Positions 1 through 10,018 are shown, counted from the first letter of the stretch. The stretch: 64,000 bases of DNA from Marinobacter sp. C7 (GCF_022343555.1 NZ_JAKQZH010000002.1:62001-126000); one strand, 5' to 3'. A program made the numbers and translations. Notes: generated from the sequence alone by a model not told the origin.

Positions 1-3000
1 GAGGCCCTGCTTTCCGATACTTCGCTGTTCAAACCGGATCTCAGTCGCGCGCAGATGCAGGTCAGCGGCACAGTGTCCCGTCGCCTGCAGGACCCCAAGG
101 TTCTCGGCCATATTCGCAAGCTGCGGCAGATGTACCAGTTTGCCCTGGCCGGCGTGGTACGCGAGGAAGATCTCGACGCCCAGTTCAGCTACCTCCAGAA
201 AGTCATTCAGCGGCTTGCCCGCCTGTGCCAGAACACTCCGCGCGGTGAACTGTGGAAAGCCGCCAGTGCGTTCGTGGAGACGCTTCAGTCCCACGTAAAC
301 CCGATCAACGCGGCCGTCAAATCCCTGTTGCGGGAGCTGGATTCCGAAATCCGTCTGCTCAGCGAAGGTCAGGCCAATCTCCTCCAACAGCCGGCACCGG
401 AAGCACTGTTCAAGCACCTGCTGTACTATGTGGCACGCGCCAGGGATCTCGAGACGCCGCAAGTGCAGGCCTTGCGCACCGACTACAAGCTCAATCTGGC
501 CCTGCCGTCCGACGACGATGTCGATGCCGCCCGCACCCGGGTATCCGGGCCTGGCCGCGAGGCCATTCATTCGGTAGTCAGCGCGCTGAACGAGGAACTG
601 GCCAAACTCAAGGACCAGCTGGATCTGTTCGTGCGCTCTGAACTGCGCCAGAACAGTGAACTGGAAGATTTACTGCCCGGGCTCCGCCAGGTGGCGAACA
701 CCCTCGCTGTGCTCGGACTGGGCATTCCCCGCAAGGTGGTGACCGAACAGATCGAGCTGGTGGAAAAACTCAGCGACCAGATGGAACTGGTGGACGATGG
801 CACCCTGATGGACATTGCCGGAGCCCTGTTGTACGTCGAAGCCAGCCTCGCGGGCCTTGATACCGACCGGCATGTTGAGCCCCAGGATGACGCGCGCCCC
901 GGTGATGCCATCAATCTCGGCTCCCGGGAACTGGGCGATGCCAGCGCAGCCCTGCTGAGGGAATCCCGTAACACCCTGGAGCAGGTCAAGTCGGCCATCG
1001 TGAACTTCATCGCATCCCAGTGGGATACCCGCGAGATTGAGCACGTTCCCGAATTGCTGCACAGCATCCGCGGTGGTCTGGCACTGATTCCCCTTGATCG
1101 CGTAGCCGACATGCTGGAATCTGCCGAGCGCTACATCACCGATGTGCTGCTCGGGGGCAAACAGGTCCCGGACTGGAAACAGCTCGATACCCTGGCCGAT
1201 GCGGTCACCAGTGTTGAGTACTACCTGGAACGGCTGGCCGAAGGTATCAGCGAAAATGACGCTGTGTTGCAGGTCGCCGAAGACAGCCTCGCGTCCCTTG
1301 GTTTTCCCGTGGGTGCCGAGCCCACCTGGAACGCCCCGGCGCCGGAACCTGAAATGCCGGCAGAGGAGGAGGAAGTCGTCCTGGAACCTGTCGTGGCAAC
1401 CGGGGAGGCCAAAGGATCTGATGAAGACCTGCTGGACGATGAGATCCTGGAGATCTTCGTTGAGGAGGCCCAGGAGGTCCTGGAAACCATCCACGAGTTC
1501 TACCCGCGCCTGCGCCAGAATCACGATGACCGTGAAGCCCTGACGGAAGTGCGCCGGGCCTTCCATACCCTCAAGGGTAGCGGTCGCATGGTGGGTGCCA
1601 CCAGCATCGGGGAACTGGCCTGGTCGGTGGAGAATCTGCTCAACCGGGTTATCGATCAGACCATCAAACCGACCGATGACCTGTTCACCCTGGTCGACGA
1701 GGTTAACGCCCGGATACCATCCCTGATCCAGGAATTCCGCGATGGTCAGACGGACGGACATGTCGACGGTCTGATTCAGCGCGCCGAAGCGATGGCCGAT
1801 ACCCGGCGCACCGACGCCGAGCAGCCATCCGAGGCCGAAACACCAGGGCCCTCCGGCGCCCCGGACATCGACGCGACATCGGCACAACCGGAAACCGCCA
1901 CAGCACCCGAGACGCCCGCCAGTACCGAAGATGACGACCTGATCGATGACGAAATCCTCGAAATCTTCGTCGAAGAGGCCGGAGAGGTCCTGGATACCAT
2001 CCGTGAGTACTTGCCGATGCTGTTGCGACAGCATGATGACCGCAGCGCACTCACGGAAGTGCGCCGCGCCTTCCACACCCTCAAGGGCAGCGGTCGGATG
2101 GTTGGCGCCAACGTGGTTGGTGAGCTGGCGTGGTCCGTGGAGAACATGCTCAATCGGGCCATCGACGGCTCGATATTGATGAACGATGACATCGCGACCC
2201 TGCTCAAGGACGTCACCGAAGCATTGCCTCCATTGGTCGAGGACTTCGAGAAACGTCGCGAACCGTCCATGGACACGTCGGCCCTCGAAGCCCGCGCCAA
2301 TACCCTGGCCAACGGCGAGATCCCCGACGCCGAACTCATGCCGGTGGGAGCGACAGAGTCCGAGACCGAAGCGGACGATGAGGTCACCGCAGTCGGCGTC
2401 GAGAGTGATGAAACTGACGACAACGGCGTTGATCCGGTCCTGCTGGATATTTTCGAAAGCGAGACCGAGACCCACCTTCAAACCCTGAAGGACTACCTCG
2501 CCGCAGCCGTCGACAAGAGCACCATCGCCTACACCGATGATCTCTCGCGCGCCCTGCACACCCTCAAGGGCAGTGCCCATACTGCAGGCATAACCCCGAT
2601 TGCCGAGGTGATCACACCCCTTGAGCGGTTTGTAAAAGAGGCTCGCGCCCAGAACAAGCGGGGAGATCGAGAGGTCCTTGACCTGATTGAACAGGCCTGC
2701 GATTTCCTGACCCGTGGCCTGGCCCAGATCCGACAGAATCCGCAGGCACCGTTGGCGGGCACCGACGAATTCCTCGAAAAACTCGAGAGCGTCAGCCGTT
2801 CCACCCTGCTGGCCAGTGCCGGCGACAGCGCCAGGGAACCGGCCCGGCAGGCCGAGTCGCAACTGGTGCGACTGTTCCTGAACGAAGGTCTCGACATCGT
2901 CCTCGATGCCGAACAGATTCTCGACCAATGGGCAGCCGACCCTGTGGAAACCGGCCCTCTCGTTCAGCTCCGGAATGAACTCGAGCAGCTGACCGACGGA

Positions 3001-6000
3001 GCGGCCGACGCCGGTCTCCACGATGTCTCGGCTCTCGCCGGCGCCCTGAAACGGGCCTATGAGGCCGTTGCCGATGACCATCAGGCGGCGGACGAGCATT
3101 TCTTCAGCACCGTCCGTGCCGGTCACGAGCAGCTGATCAACATGATGGATCAGGTTGCCGCCGGCCTTGCGACCGCATCGGATCCCGAACTCCAGGCCCG
3201 TATCGAGGCCCTGGCGGTCCCGGACAGACCGGAGACCGATTCCGGTGAACCGGATGCCTTCGAACAACAGTTCAGCGGCGAGCTTGAAGAGATTGACCTG
3301 AGTTTCGATCACGATGGTCTGGGCGAGCCCGAGACAGGTCCCGCAGCCGCGAGTGAAACCGATCAACCGCCGCTGCCCGAGACCGATGAGTCCGATGACA
3401 ACCTCGACCAGGAACTGGCAGAAATCTTTCTGGAAGAGGCCCGTGACCTGATCGACAGCACTGCCGAGGCCCTGCAGAACTGGAGTGAGAGCACCGGCAA
3501 CCTGGATATCCTGCGGTTGCTGCAGCGAGATTTGCACACGCTCAAAGGTGGCGCCAGGCTGGCCGACATTCCCGCCGTCGGGGACCTGTCCCATGAACTG
3601 GAGACCCTGTTCGAGGGTCTCACCGAACAGCGGCTTTCCGTCAACGATCAACTGTCCGACCTGCTGTTCCGCAGCCATGACCGCCTTGCCGGGATGGTCG
3701 AATCCCTCGAGGGCGGAGAGACACCACGACCGGCACCGGATCTCATCGCCGAGATCCAGGCCTACATGGGCACTGCCTCCGGCTCGAGGCCGGTAACCGA
3801 TGTTGCCGCGCCCGAAGCGGAACCGGAGCCCGAAGAACCAACCGCACCGCCGGAAGAAACGTCGGCAGAGGCCTCAAGTGACTCGGCGGAAGAGAGTCCC
3901 GCTGATCTCTCCCATCTCGACCCGGAACTGGTGGGCATCTTCCTGGAAGAAGCCTACGACCTGATCAATTCCACCGGCAGTGCCCTGCACACCTGGAGTG
4001 AGAACCCGTCCGACACCTCGGTGGCCGCCGAACTGCAGCGCGACGTGCACACCCTCAAGGGTGGCGCACGAATGGCCGGAGTAAACGCCATCGGTGATCT
4101 CACCCACGTGCTCGAGGACCTGTTCGAGAAGGTTGCTGAAGGCCAGTTGGCTGCGACCGAGGACATGACAGACCTGCTCTTCGCCTGCCATGACCGTCTG
4201 GCGCAGATGGTTGAACAGGTTGCGACCCAGAAGCCCTGCCCGCCGGCCACGGATCTCGTGGCCCAGGTCAAATCCGTCATTCGGGGAGAGACCCCGCCCG
4301 CGCCGGCGACTGCTGTCGAGCAGCCGGGGCGTGAAGTCGACTCCGGTGTGGAGGATCACCTGGCACCGGCATCGGATCACGATCTGATCGGCATCTTCCT
4401 GGACGAAGGTCTGGAAATTCATGAGGCCATTGATGAGTGTCTGGCCCAGTGGAAGGACGACCCCGAGGAACTGTCCGGTGTTACCCAGCTGCAGCAGGAG
4501 CTCCATACCCTGAGGGGTGGTGCCCGGCTCTCCGATGTTGATGCCATTGCCGAGTTGGCCGAAGCCTGGGCCGAAGCGTTGAACCCGCTCATTGGCGGCG
4601 CCAACAATCAACAGGCTCTGCTGGACCTGAGTGAACGCGCCAACGCGAGCCTGAAAACCATGCTGGCGGCACTGGAAGAAGGCAACCAACCGGATGCCGG
4701 CCCCGACCTGATCGAGGCTTTCCGTTCAGCCGCATCAGACGTTGCTGCCACGGAACAGGGTGACGAGACGCCCGCGCCCGCAGCCGCCGACACAGTGGAT
4801 CCCGAGGTACTGGAAATCTTCCTGGAAGAAGCCGGCGAGATCATGGACCAACTTGAGCAGGTGCTTGAGAACTGGCGGAAAGATCCCGGCAACCATGACT
4901 TCAACCAAGAGGCGCAGCGGGCGCTGCACACCCTCAAGGGCGGTGCACGCCTGGCCCAGCTTGGCGAACTCGGTGACAAGGCCCATGCCTTCGAGACCCT
5001 GCTGATCGACCTCGGTGGCAACGCACCGGATGCAACACAATGGCAGGCCATTACCGACGATCACGACGCCATCATCACACTGGTAGGCGAGGTTCGCCGC
5101 CGCTTCGAGGGGGGTGACGCAGAGCCCGAAGCCGTCTCCGCTCCCGAGACCGCTCCGGACCGGACCGACGAACCCGAGGTGGAGGAGAAGGCTCCTGCCG
5201 CCCACGCGGAACCCGAGGCCGAGCCGACGCCAGCCCCGACACCGAAACCGGAAAAAACGCCGGCGAAAGCACCCTCCCAGCCCAGGAAAAAGGCTCCGGA
5301 AGTGCAACGGGTCCAGGAAACCATCCGGGTTTCGGCACCTCTGCTGGACGAGCTGGTCAACCTGGCTGGCGAAACCAGTATCACCCGTGGCCGACTGGAA
5401 CAGCAGACCAGTGACTTCGGCCACACCCTGGACGAAATGGCCGCCACCATCGAGCGTCTGCGGGAGCAGCTGCGGCGGATGGAAATCGAGACCGAGGCCC
5501 AGATCCTGTTCCGGGCCGAACAGGAGCACGGCCCCGACTATGGCGACGACTTCGATCCACTGGAAATGGACCGCTACTCTGCTATCCAGCAGTTGTCACG
5601 GGCCCTGACCGAGTCCTCGTCGGATCTGGCAGATCTCCGGGAAACCATGGCCGACCGGGTCAGGGACACGGAGACCCTGCTGGTCCAGCAGTCACGGATC
5701 AACACGGAACTTCAGGAGGGTCTGATGAAGACCCGAATGATTCCGTTTGCCTCCATGGTGCCCCGCCTGCGCCGGATCGTCCGCCAGATCAGCGGCGAGC
5801 TGGGCAAAAAGGTGGATTTCGATGTCCGGAACCCGGAAGGGGAGATGGATCGCAACATCCTGGAGCGCATGGTCGCGCCCCTCGAGCACATGCTGCGGAA
5901 CGCTCTGGACCATGGTATCGAGGCCCCCGAGGACCGGAAAAATGCCGGCAAGCCCGAAACCGGGGAAGTGACCCTGTCCCTGACCCGGGAAGGGGGCGAC

Positions 6001-7146
6001 GTGGTGCTGCGGATGATCGATGACGGCAAGGGGATACCCTCCCACGTCATCCGGGACAAGGCCATCCGCCAGGGCCTGCTGCGCGCCGATGAGGACCTGT
6101 CGGAACGGGAAGTCCTGCAGTTCATCCTGCAGCCGGGCTTTTCCACCGCCGAGCAGGTCACCCAGATTTCCGGCCGGGGTGTCGGCATGGACGTGGTCGC
6201 CTCCGAAATCAAACAACTCGGCGGCAGCCTCGATATCGATTCGGCGGTAGGCCGGGGCACGACCTTCACCGTGCGCCTCCCGTTCACGGTATCGGTGAAC
6301 CGCGCCCTGATGGTAACCACCGGGGAGGATTTCTACGCCATCCCGCTGAACACCATCGAAGGTATCGTGCGGGTCAGCACCTACGAGCTGGAGGAGTACT
6401 ACAAGCCGGACGCGCCGATGTACGAGTATGCCGGCCAGCAGTATCGCCTGCAGTATCTGGGCAGCCTGCTCAACAGTGACCACCAGCCGAAACTCCAGGG
6501 CCAGGCCCTGCCGCTTCCGGTGATCCTGGTGCGCGGTGCCGAACAGCCCATGGCCCTGCAGGTGGACAGCCTGATGGGTAGTCGGGAAATCGTGGTGAAA
6601 TCCCTCGGCCCCCAGTTCAGCTCGGTGCGTGGGGTCTCCGGTGCCACCATCCTGGGTGACGGCAACGTGGTCGTGATCCTGGACCTTCCGGCCATGCTCC
6701 GTTCCGACATCCTGTCCGACCGCCAGCGCCTGGCGAACCTCGAGAAAGCCCGGGAAGCTGCCCGCTACGAAGAACAGATCACGACGGTCATGGTGGTGGA
6801 CGATTCGGTTACCGTTCGGAAAGTTACCTCCCGGCTGCTGGAACGCAATGGCATGGAGGTTCTCACCGCCAAAGACGGTCTGGATGCGGTTGCCCAACTA
6901 CAGGACCACAAGCCCGACATCATCCTGCTCGATATCGAGATGCCGAGAATGGATGGCTTCGAAGTGGCCAGCTTCATCCGCCACGACGACAACCTTCGGG
7001 AAACGCCGATCTGCATGATCACTTCCCGGACCGGGGAGAAACACCGCGAGCGCGCCCTGGCCATCGGCGTCAACGAGTACCTCGGCAAACCGTTCCAGGA
7101 AACCGAGCTGCTTGAGACCATCAAGCGGCTCACCGGAACCGAGTAA
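1..7146 (+). CDS. chpA: ChpA-like hybrid chemotaxis histidine kinase (5' end outside window)
   Basis: CheA-type kinase/response-regulator fusion of the type IV pilus (Chp) chemosensory pathway. The frame is open from base 1, before the first ATG at 55, so the N-terminus is missing. Counting from that ATG, phosphotransfer-type HxLKG modules have histidines at about 504, 674, 835, 1161, 1332, 1484 (HTLRG) and 1625. One more Hpt-like helix bundle near 977 has Glu in place of His. Acidic and proline-rich linkers join the modules. Then follow the dimerization helices (from about 1755), the HATPase (N box near 1944, then DDGKGIP and GRGVGMD), a CheW domain (from about 2075) and a C-terminal receiver with phosphoacceptor D2293 (LLDIEMP). 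P. aeruginosa ChpA has the same plan. The first 330 residues may correspond to the FimL-like region, which is a weaker call. The stop codon overlaps the start of chpB. Confidence 0.93.
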   Translation, partial: EALLSDTSLFKPDLSRAQMQVSGTVSRRLQDPKVLGHIRKLRQMYQFALAGVVREEDLDAQFSYLQKVIQRLARLCQNTPRGELWKAASAFVETLQSHVNPINAAVKSLLRELDSEIRLLSEGQANLLQQPAPEALFKHLLYYVARARDLETPQVQALRTDYKLNLALPSDDDVDAARTRVSGPGREAIHSVVSALNEELAKLKDQLDLFVRSELRQNSELEDLLPGLRQVANTLAVLGLGIPRKVVTEQIELVEKLSDQMELVDDGTLMDIAGALLYVEASLAGLDTDRHVEPQDDARPGDAINLGSRELGDASAALLRESRNTLEQVKSAIVNFIASQWDTREIEHVPELLHSIRGGLALIPLDRVADMLESAERYITDVLLGGKQVPDWKQLDTLADAVTSVEYYLERLAEGISENDAVLQVAEDSLASLGFPVGAEPTWNAPAPEPEMPAEEEEVVLEPVVATGEAKGSDEDLLDDEILEIFVEEAQEVLETIHEFYPRLRQNHDDREALTEVRRAFHTLKGSGRMVGATSIGELAWSVENLLNRVIDQTIKPTDDLFTLVDEVNARIPSLIQEFRDGQTDGHVDGLIQRAEAMADTRRTDAEQPSEAETPGPSGAPDIDATSAQPETATAPETPASTEDDDLIDDEILEIFVEEAGEVLDTIREYLPMLLRQHDDRSALTEVRRAFHTLKGSGRMVGANVVGELAWSVENMLNRAIDGSILMNDDIATLLKDVTEALPPLVEDFEKRREPSMDTSALEARANTLANGEIPDAELMPVGATESETEADDEVTAVGVESDETDDNGVDPVLLDIFESETETHLQTLKDYLAAAVDKSTIAYTDDLSRALHTLKGSAHTAGITPIAEVITPLERFVKEARAQNKRGDREVLDLIEQACDFLTRGLAQIRQNPQAPLAGTDEFLEKLESVSRSTLLASAGDSAREPARQAESQLVRLFLNEGLDIVLDAEQILDQWAADPVETGPLVQLRNELEQLTDGAADAGLHDVSALAGALKRAYEAVADDHQAADEHFFSTVRAGHEQLINMMDQVAAGLATASDPELQARIEALAVPDRPETDSGEPDAFEQQFSGELEEIDLSFDHDGLGEPETGPAAASETDQPPLPETDESDDNLDQELAEIFLEEARDLIDSTAEALQNWSESTGNLDILRLLQRDLHTLKGGARLADIPAVGDLSHELETLFEGLTEQRLSVNDQLSDLLFRSHDRLAGMVESLEGGETPRPAPDLIAEIQAYMGTASGSRPVTDVAAPEAEPEPEEPTAPPEETSAEASSDSAEESPADLSHLDPELVGIFLEEAYDLINSTGSALHTWSENPSDTSVAAELQRDVHTLKGGARMAGVNAIGDLTHVLEDLFEKVAEGQLAATEDMTDLLFACHDRLAQMVEQVATQKPCPPATDLVAQVKSVIRGETPPAPATAVEQPGREVDSGVEDHLAPASDHDLIGIFLDEGLEIHEAIDECLAQWKDDPEELSGVTQLQQELHTLRGGARLSDVDAIAELAEAWAEALNPLIGGANNQQALLDLSERANASLKTMLAALEEGNQPDAGPDLIEAFRSAASDVAATEQGDETPAPAAADTVDPEVLEIFLEEAGEIMDQLEQVLENWRKDPGNHDFNQEAQRALHTLKGGARLAQLGELGDKAHAFETLLIDLGGNAPDATQWQAITDDHDAIITLVGEVRRRFEGGDAEPEAVSAPETAPDRTDEPEVEEKAPAAHAEPEAEPTPAPTPKPEKTPAKAPSQPRKKAPEVQRVQETIRVSAPLLDELVNLAGETSITRGRLEQQTSDFGHTLDEMAATIERLREQLRRMEIETEAQILFRAEQEHGPDYGDDFDPLEMDRYSAIQQLSRALTESSSDLADLRETMADRVRDTETLLVQQSRINTELQEGLMKTRMIPFASMVPRLRRIVRQISGELGKKVDFDVRNPEGEMDRNILERMVAPLEHMLRNALDHGIEAPEDRKNAGKPETGEVTLSLTREGGDVVLRMIDDGKGIPSHVIRDKAIRQGLLRADEDLSEREVLQFILQPGFSTAEQVTQISGRGVGMDVVASEIKQLGGSLDIDSAVGRGTTFTVRLPFTVSVNRALMVTTGEDFYAIPLNTIEGIVRVSTYELEEYYKPDAPMYEYAGQQYRLQYLGSLLNSDHQPKLQGQALPLPVILVRGAEQPMALQVDSLMGSREIVVKSLGPQFSSVRGVSGATILGDGNVVVILDLPAMLRSDILSDRQRLANLEKAREAARYEEQITTVMVVDDSVTVRKVTSRLLERNGMEVLTAKDGLDAVAQLQDHKPDIILLDIEMPRMDGFEVASFIRHDDNLRETPICMITSRTGEKHRERALAIGVNEYLGKPFQETELLETIKRLTGTE

Positions 7147-8198
7147 TGGCCGGCCAGGGAGGCCGGCCCCGGGTCGGAATCGTGTCCGATGTGGTCCTGC
7201 AGCGACACCGGCTGCAGGCTGCAACGGCCAAGTTCGGACTCGAGGTCGCCTTCTGTGGCGACCCCCAGAGGCTGGAGTACCAGCCGCAATTTCCCGAGGC
7301 GGACCTGTGGCTGGTTACCCTGGAAGACGAGGCCGACCATCCCGCGCTGTTCGATCTGTTGCTGGGCAATACGGAAGCTCCGGTCCTGTTCGGACTTGAT
7401 CAGGCCCCCAAACCCGGCAGCACCGACTACTTCCGCTGGGAGCGCCGGCTGCTGGGAAAACTGGAAAAGCAACTCGGGCACCTGGAAGAACTGGACTCCG
7501 AGACCGCTCTCGAAGAGCTCGAGGAACAGACACCGACACTGCAGACCAAACCCGAACTACCCCACTGGATCAAACCGGCGGTGCCCGGTTCCCTTGCCGA
7601 GGAGGTCTGGATTCTGGGCGCTTCCCTGGGTGGGCCGGCAGCAGTGAAGACCTTTCTCGATCACCTGCCCCAAGGACTTCCTGTGGGGTTTATCTATGCC
7701 CAGCACATCGACGACAATTTCACCGGCGTGCTGACACGTGTACTCGGCCGTGATGCTCACTACCAACTCAAACCGGCAAAGGAAGGCTACCGGGTCCGTA
7801 ACGGGGACGTTGTCCTGATGCCGGTGGAACACGAGTGGCGACTGGACAGTACCGGCGCGCTGACGGAAGTTGACAAGCCCTGGCCCGGACCGTACGGCCC
7901 TTCCATCGACCAGGTGCTGCTTAATGTTGCCGACCATTACCGTGCCCGCTGCCATGCTATCCTCTTTTCCGGTATGGGGAACGATGGCGCCCTGGCAGCC
8001 CCCATCCTCAAAGCCTTTGGCAGCCGGATCTGGGTCCAGGACAGCAGCAGTTGCGGCAACAGCTCCATGCCGGATTCCGTAGCGGCCACCGGATGCGCCA
8101 GCTTTACCGGGACTCCCGAGCAACTGGCCCGGGAGTTGATCAAAACCATTGAAAAATCCTGCCTGCTCAGAGGCCGGCAGAAACGTGATTCCGCCTGA
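7146..8198 (+). CDS. chpB: CheB-type protein-glutamate methylesterase (ChpB-like)
   Basis: 350-aa cytoplasmic methylesterase, expected to remove methyl groups from the pilus chemoreceptor (PilJ-type). The CheB catalytic domain covers residues 150-340 with the triad visible: Ser160 in GASLGG, His187 in AQHID and Asp280 in FSGMGNDGA. The N-terminal 110 residues resemble a receiver fold (RVGIVSD at the start), but the strand that should carry the phosphoacceptor Asp reads LWLVTLED. The domain is therefore probably not phosphorylated in the usual way. The ATG shares its A with the chpA TAA, so translation is likely coupled. ChpB is the expected neighbour of ChpA. Confidence 0.9.
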   Translation: MAGQGGRPRVGIVSDVVLQRHRLQAATAKFGLEVAFCGDPQRLEYQPQFPEADLWLVTLEDEADHPALFDLLLGNTEAPVLFGLDQAPKPGSTDYFRWERRLLGKLEKQLGHLEELDSETALEELEEQTPTLQTKPELPHWIKPAVPGSLAEEVWILGASLGGPAAVKTFLDHLPQGLPVGFIYAQHIDDNFTGVLTRVLGRDAHYQLKPAKEGYRVRNGDVVLMPVEHEWRLDSTGALTEVDKPWPGPYGPSIDQVLLNVADHYRARCHAILFSGMGNDGALAAPILKAFGSRIWVQDSSSCGNSSMPDSVAATGCASFTGTPEQLARELIKTIEKSCLLRGRQKRDSA

Positions 8199-8209
8199 GG
8201 ACAGAAACG

Positions 8210-8671
8210 ATGCCCGAAAACCGTCAAACCCTCCCCTGCGTCATGATCCCGATGACCGGCCGGCAATTGTTACTGCCCAACGTTTCCATCGCCGAGGTTG
8301 TGGACTTTGCCAGCGAAGAGGCCGGGTCGAACACGCCGGACTGGCTGGTGGGCTACCTTGACTGGCGGGGCCTCGATTTGCCGGTAATCTCCTACGATGC
8401 CGCCAACGACGGCAGCCTGGTGGTTCCGGGCGACAACCGGGGCCGCATCGTGGTACTGAACACCATTGGCGAGCATCACGATGAAACCCCGTTCATGGCC
8501 CTGGTCACCCAGGGGATTCCAAGCCAGGCAAGGCTGACCGAGGCGGAAGTAAACCGGCTCGAGGGCGATACCGGCCCCGCTGATCTTATGAAGGTGGAAG
8601 TGGAGGGCGAGGAAGCCTGGATTCCCAATCTCGAATACCTGGAGTCCCTGGCACGTTCGGCCCGCCGCTGA
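8210..8671 (+). CDS. chpC: CheW-like adaptor (ChpC-like)
   Basis: 153-aa protein whose whole length fits one CheW domain, including a WLVGYLDWRGLDLPVISYD stretch at residues 45-63 like the CheW core. CheW proteins link receptors to the kinase. It starts 11 bp after chpB, in the gene order chpA-chpB-chpC known from pseudomonads, so the same pilus pathway is the likely setting. It could instead be a second generic CheW; the choice of ChpC rests on position and on the divergent sequence. Confidence 0.82.
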   Translation: MPENRQTLPCVMIPMTGRQLLLPNVSIAEVVDFASEEAGSNTPDWLVGYLDWRGLDLPVISYDAANDGSLVVPGDNRGRIVVLNTIGEHHDETPFMALVTQGIPSQARLTEAEVNRLEGDTGPADLMKVEVEGEEAWIPNLEYLESLARSARR

Positions 8672-8705
8672 CTCTCGCTTCGACCGGCTCATGGCAGGGA
8701 ATACT

Positions 8706-8732
8706 GGAAATGTTATAATGTATCAAACTTTC
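8706..8732 (+). promoter_or_regulatory. Zur-box-like operator overlapping the zur promoter
   Basis: The segment reads GAAATGTTATA then, after a short centre, TATCAAACTTTC. The left half is identical to the left half of the gammaproteobacterial Zur consensus (GAAATGTTATA); the right half is a looser inverse match. A perfect -10 hexamer TATAAT lies inside it at 8714-8719, with a weak -35 (ATGGCA) at 8691. Zinc-loaded Zur bound here would block its own operon. The zur ATG is 14 bp downstream. Confidence 0.75.
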
Positions 8733-8745
8733 CAGGATTCCTGTC

Positions 8746-9237
8746 ATGGCAAGCCAAGCACTTCCCTATCGCCCCCATAATCATCAGGCCTGCGTCAGCC
8801 AGGCGCTGGCTGACGCCCGAGCCATTTGCCGGGAGCAGAATGCGCGCCTGACCCCCACCCGGGAGCGGGTCCTGGAACTGATCTGGCAATCCCACAAGCC
8901 TCTGGGCGCTTATGACGTTCTGGCAGAGCTGACCGCCGAGGGTCAGAACGCGGCGCCGCCGACCGTTTACCGTGCTCTCGATTTCCTCCAGCAACACGGA
9001 CTGGTGCACCGGATAGCCTCACTCAACGCCTTCATCGGCTGTGCCCATGCCGGAGAACACCACACCGGTATGTTCCTGATCTGCCGTAACTGCGGCAACG
9101 TGCTGGAACTCACGGCTCCCGGAGTGTCCGGGGCTATCGAGGGCGCAGCGCAAGCCGAGAATTTCAGGGCCGAGGACGTCACGCTGGAGATTGCCGGCCT
9201 GTGCCCCCGGTGCCAGTCGGAGGCGCCCCATGACTGA
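8746..9237 (+). CDS. zur: Zinc uptake regulator Zur (Fur family)
   Basis: 163-aa Fur-family repressor. Winged helix at residues 25-90 (LTPTRERVLELIWQ, PPTVYRALDFL). The metal-binding half carries HAGEHHTGMF, a CRNC pair and a C-terminal CPRC pair that form the structural zinc site. It is Zur rather than Fur because it is the first gene of an operon with the ZnuCB transporter and sits behind a Zur-box-like site. Its end overlaps the znuC start by 8 bp. Confidence 0.93.
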   Translation: MASQALPYRPHNHQACVSQALADARAICREQNARLTPTRERVLELIWQSHKPLGAYDVLAELTAEGQNAAPPTVYRALDFLQQHGLVHRIASLNAFIGCAHAGEHHTGMFLICRNCGNVLELTAPGVSGAIEGAAQAENFRAEDVTLEIAGLCPRCQSEAPHD

Positions 9238-10018
9238 TTCCCTGGTCACCCTGGACAACCTCACGGTCCGGTTTGACGACCGGCCGGCGGTGGATCGGGT
9301 CAACCTGAGTGTCCATCGGGGTGACATCATCACCATCATTGGCCCCAACGGGGCAGGCAAGACCACGCTGATCAAGGCCCTGCTTGGTCTGCAGCCCGTC
9401 ACCGAAGGCACGGTACAACGGGCGCCGGGCCTGGTCATCGGCTATGTCCCCCAGAATCTGCAGATGGAGGGCACGCTGCCATTGAGCGTCCGTCGGTTCA
9501 TGGCACTGAGCGGCAGGAACCGGACAGAATGCCACCAGGCCCTGACCCGTACCGGGATCGAACATCTGGCCAATGCCTCGGTGCATCACCTCTCCGGGGG
9601 CGAGAAACAACGACTGCTGCTGGCGCGGGCTCTGGCCCGCAAACCGGACCTGCTGGTGCTGGACGAGCCTGCCCAGGGAGTCGACATCAACGGGCAGGCG
9701 GCGCTGTACGAACTGATCCGGGCACTGAGGGATGAGCTCAGGTGCGGGGTCATCATGATCTCCCATGACCTGCACCTGGTCATGGCTGCCACCGACAAGG
9801 TCATCTGCCTGAACCAGCACATCTGCTGCAGCGGCTTTCCCGCGGACATTTCCCACGACCCGGCTTTCATCGAGACCTTTGGGCGGTCGGTAGCCGAATC
9901 CGTGGCGGTTTACCATCACCACCACAACCATAGCCACAACCTGCATGGAGACGTCGTTTCCGGCCAGACACCCACAATGGACTCACACGGGGACAGCTGC
10001 GACCATGCCCATCATTGA
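9230..10018 (+). CDS. znuC: Zinc ABC transporter ATP-binding protein ZnuC
   Basis: 262-aa ATPase of the high-affinity zinc importer. Walker A GPNGAGKT near residue 40, signature LSGGEKQR, Walker B LLVLDEP and the switch His in MISHDLH are all intact. The ATG at 9230 is chosen over an in-frame codon at 9191: it gives the normal ABC start (LVTLDNLTVRF) and the usual 8-bp overlap with zur. The C-terminal 35 residues are rich in His (HHHHNHSHN near the start, ending CDHAHH), a likely zinc-binding tail. The substrate-binding protein ZnuA is not in this window. Confidence 0.94.
   Translation: MTDSLVTLDNLTVRFDDRPAVDRVNLSVHRGDIITIIGPNGAGKTTLIKALLGLQPVTEGTVQRAPGLVIGYVPQNLQMEGTLPLSVRRFMALSGRNRTECHQALTRTGIEHLANASVHHLSGGEKQRLLLARALARKPDLLVLDEPAQGVDINGQAALYELIRALRDELRCGVIMISHDLHLVMAATDKVICLNQHICCSGFPADISHDPAFIETFGRSVAESVAVYHHHHNHSHNLHGDVVSGQTPTMDSHGDSCDHAHH

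Noticed and set aside
670..3678. 1002-aa open frame on the minus strand
   Set aside because: It is antisense to chpA, whose domains are unmistakable; high GC content keeps the opposite frame free of stops. No RBS or family match.
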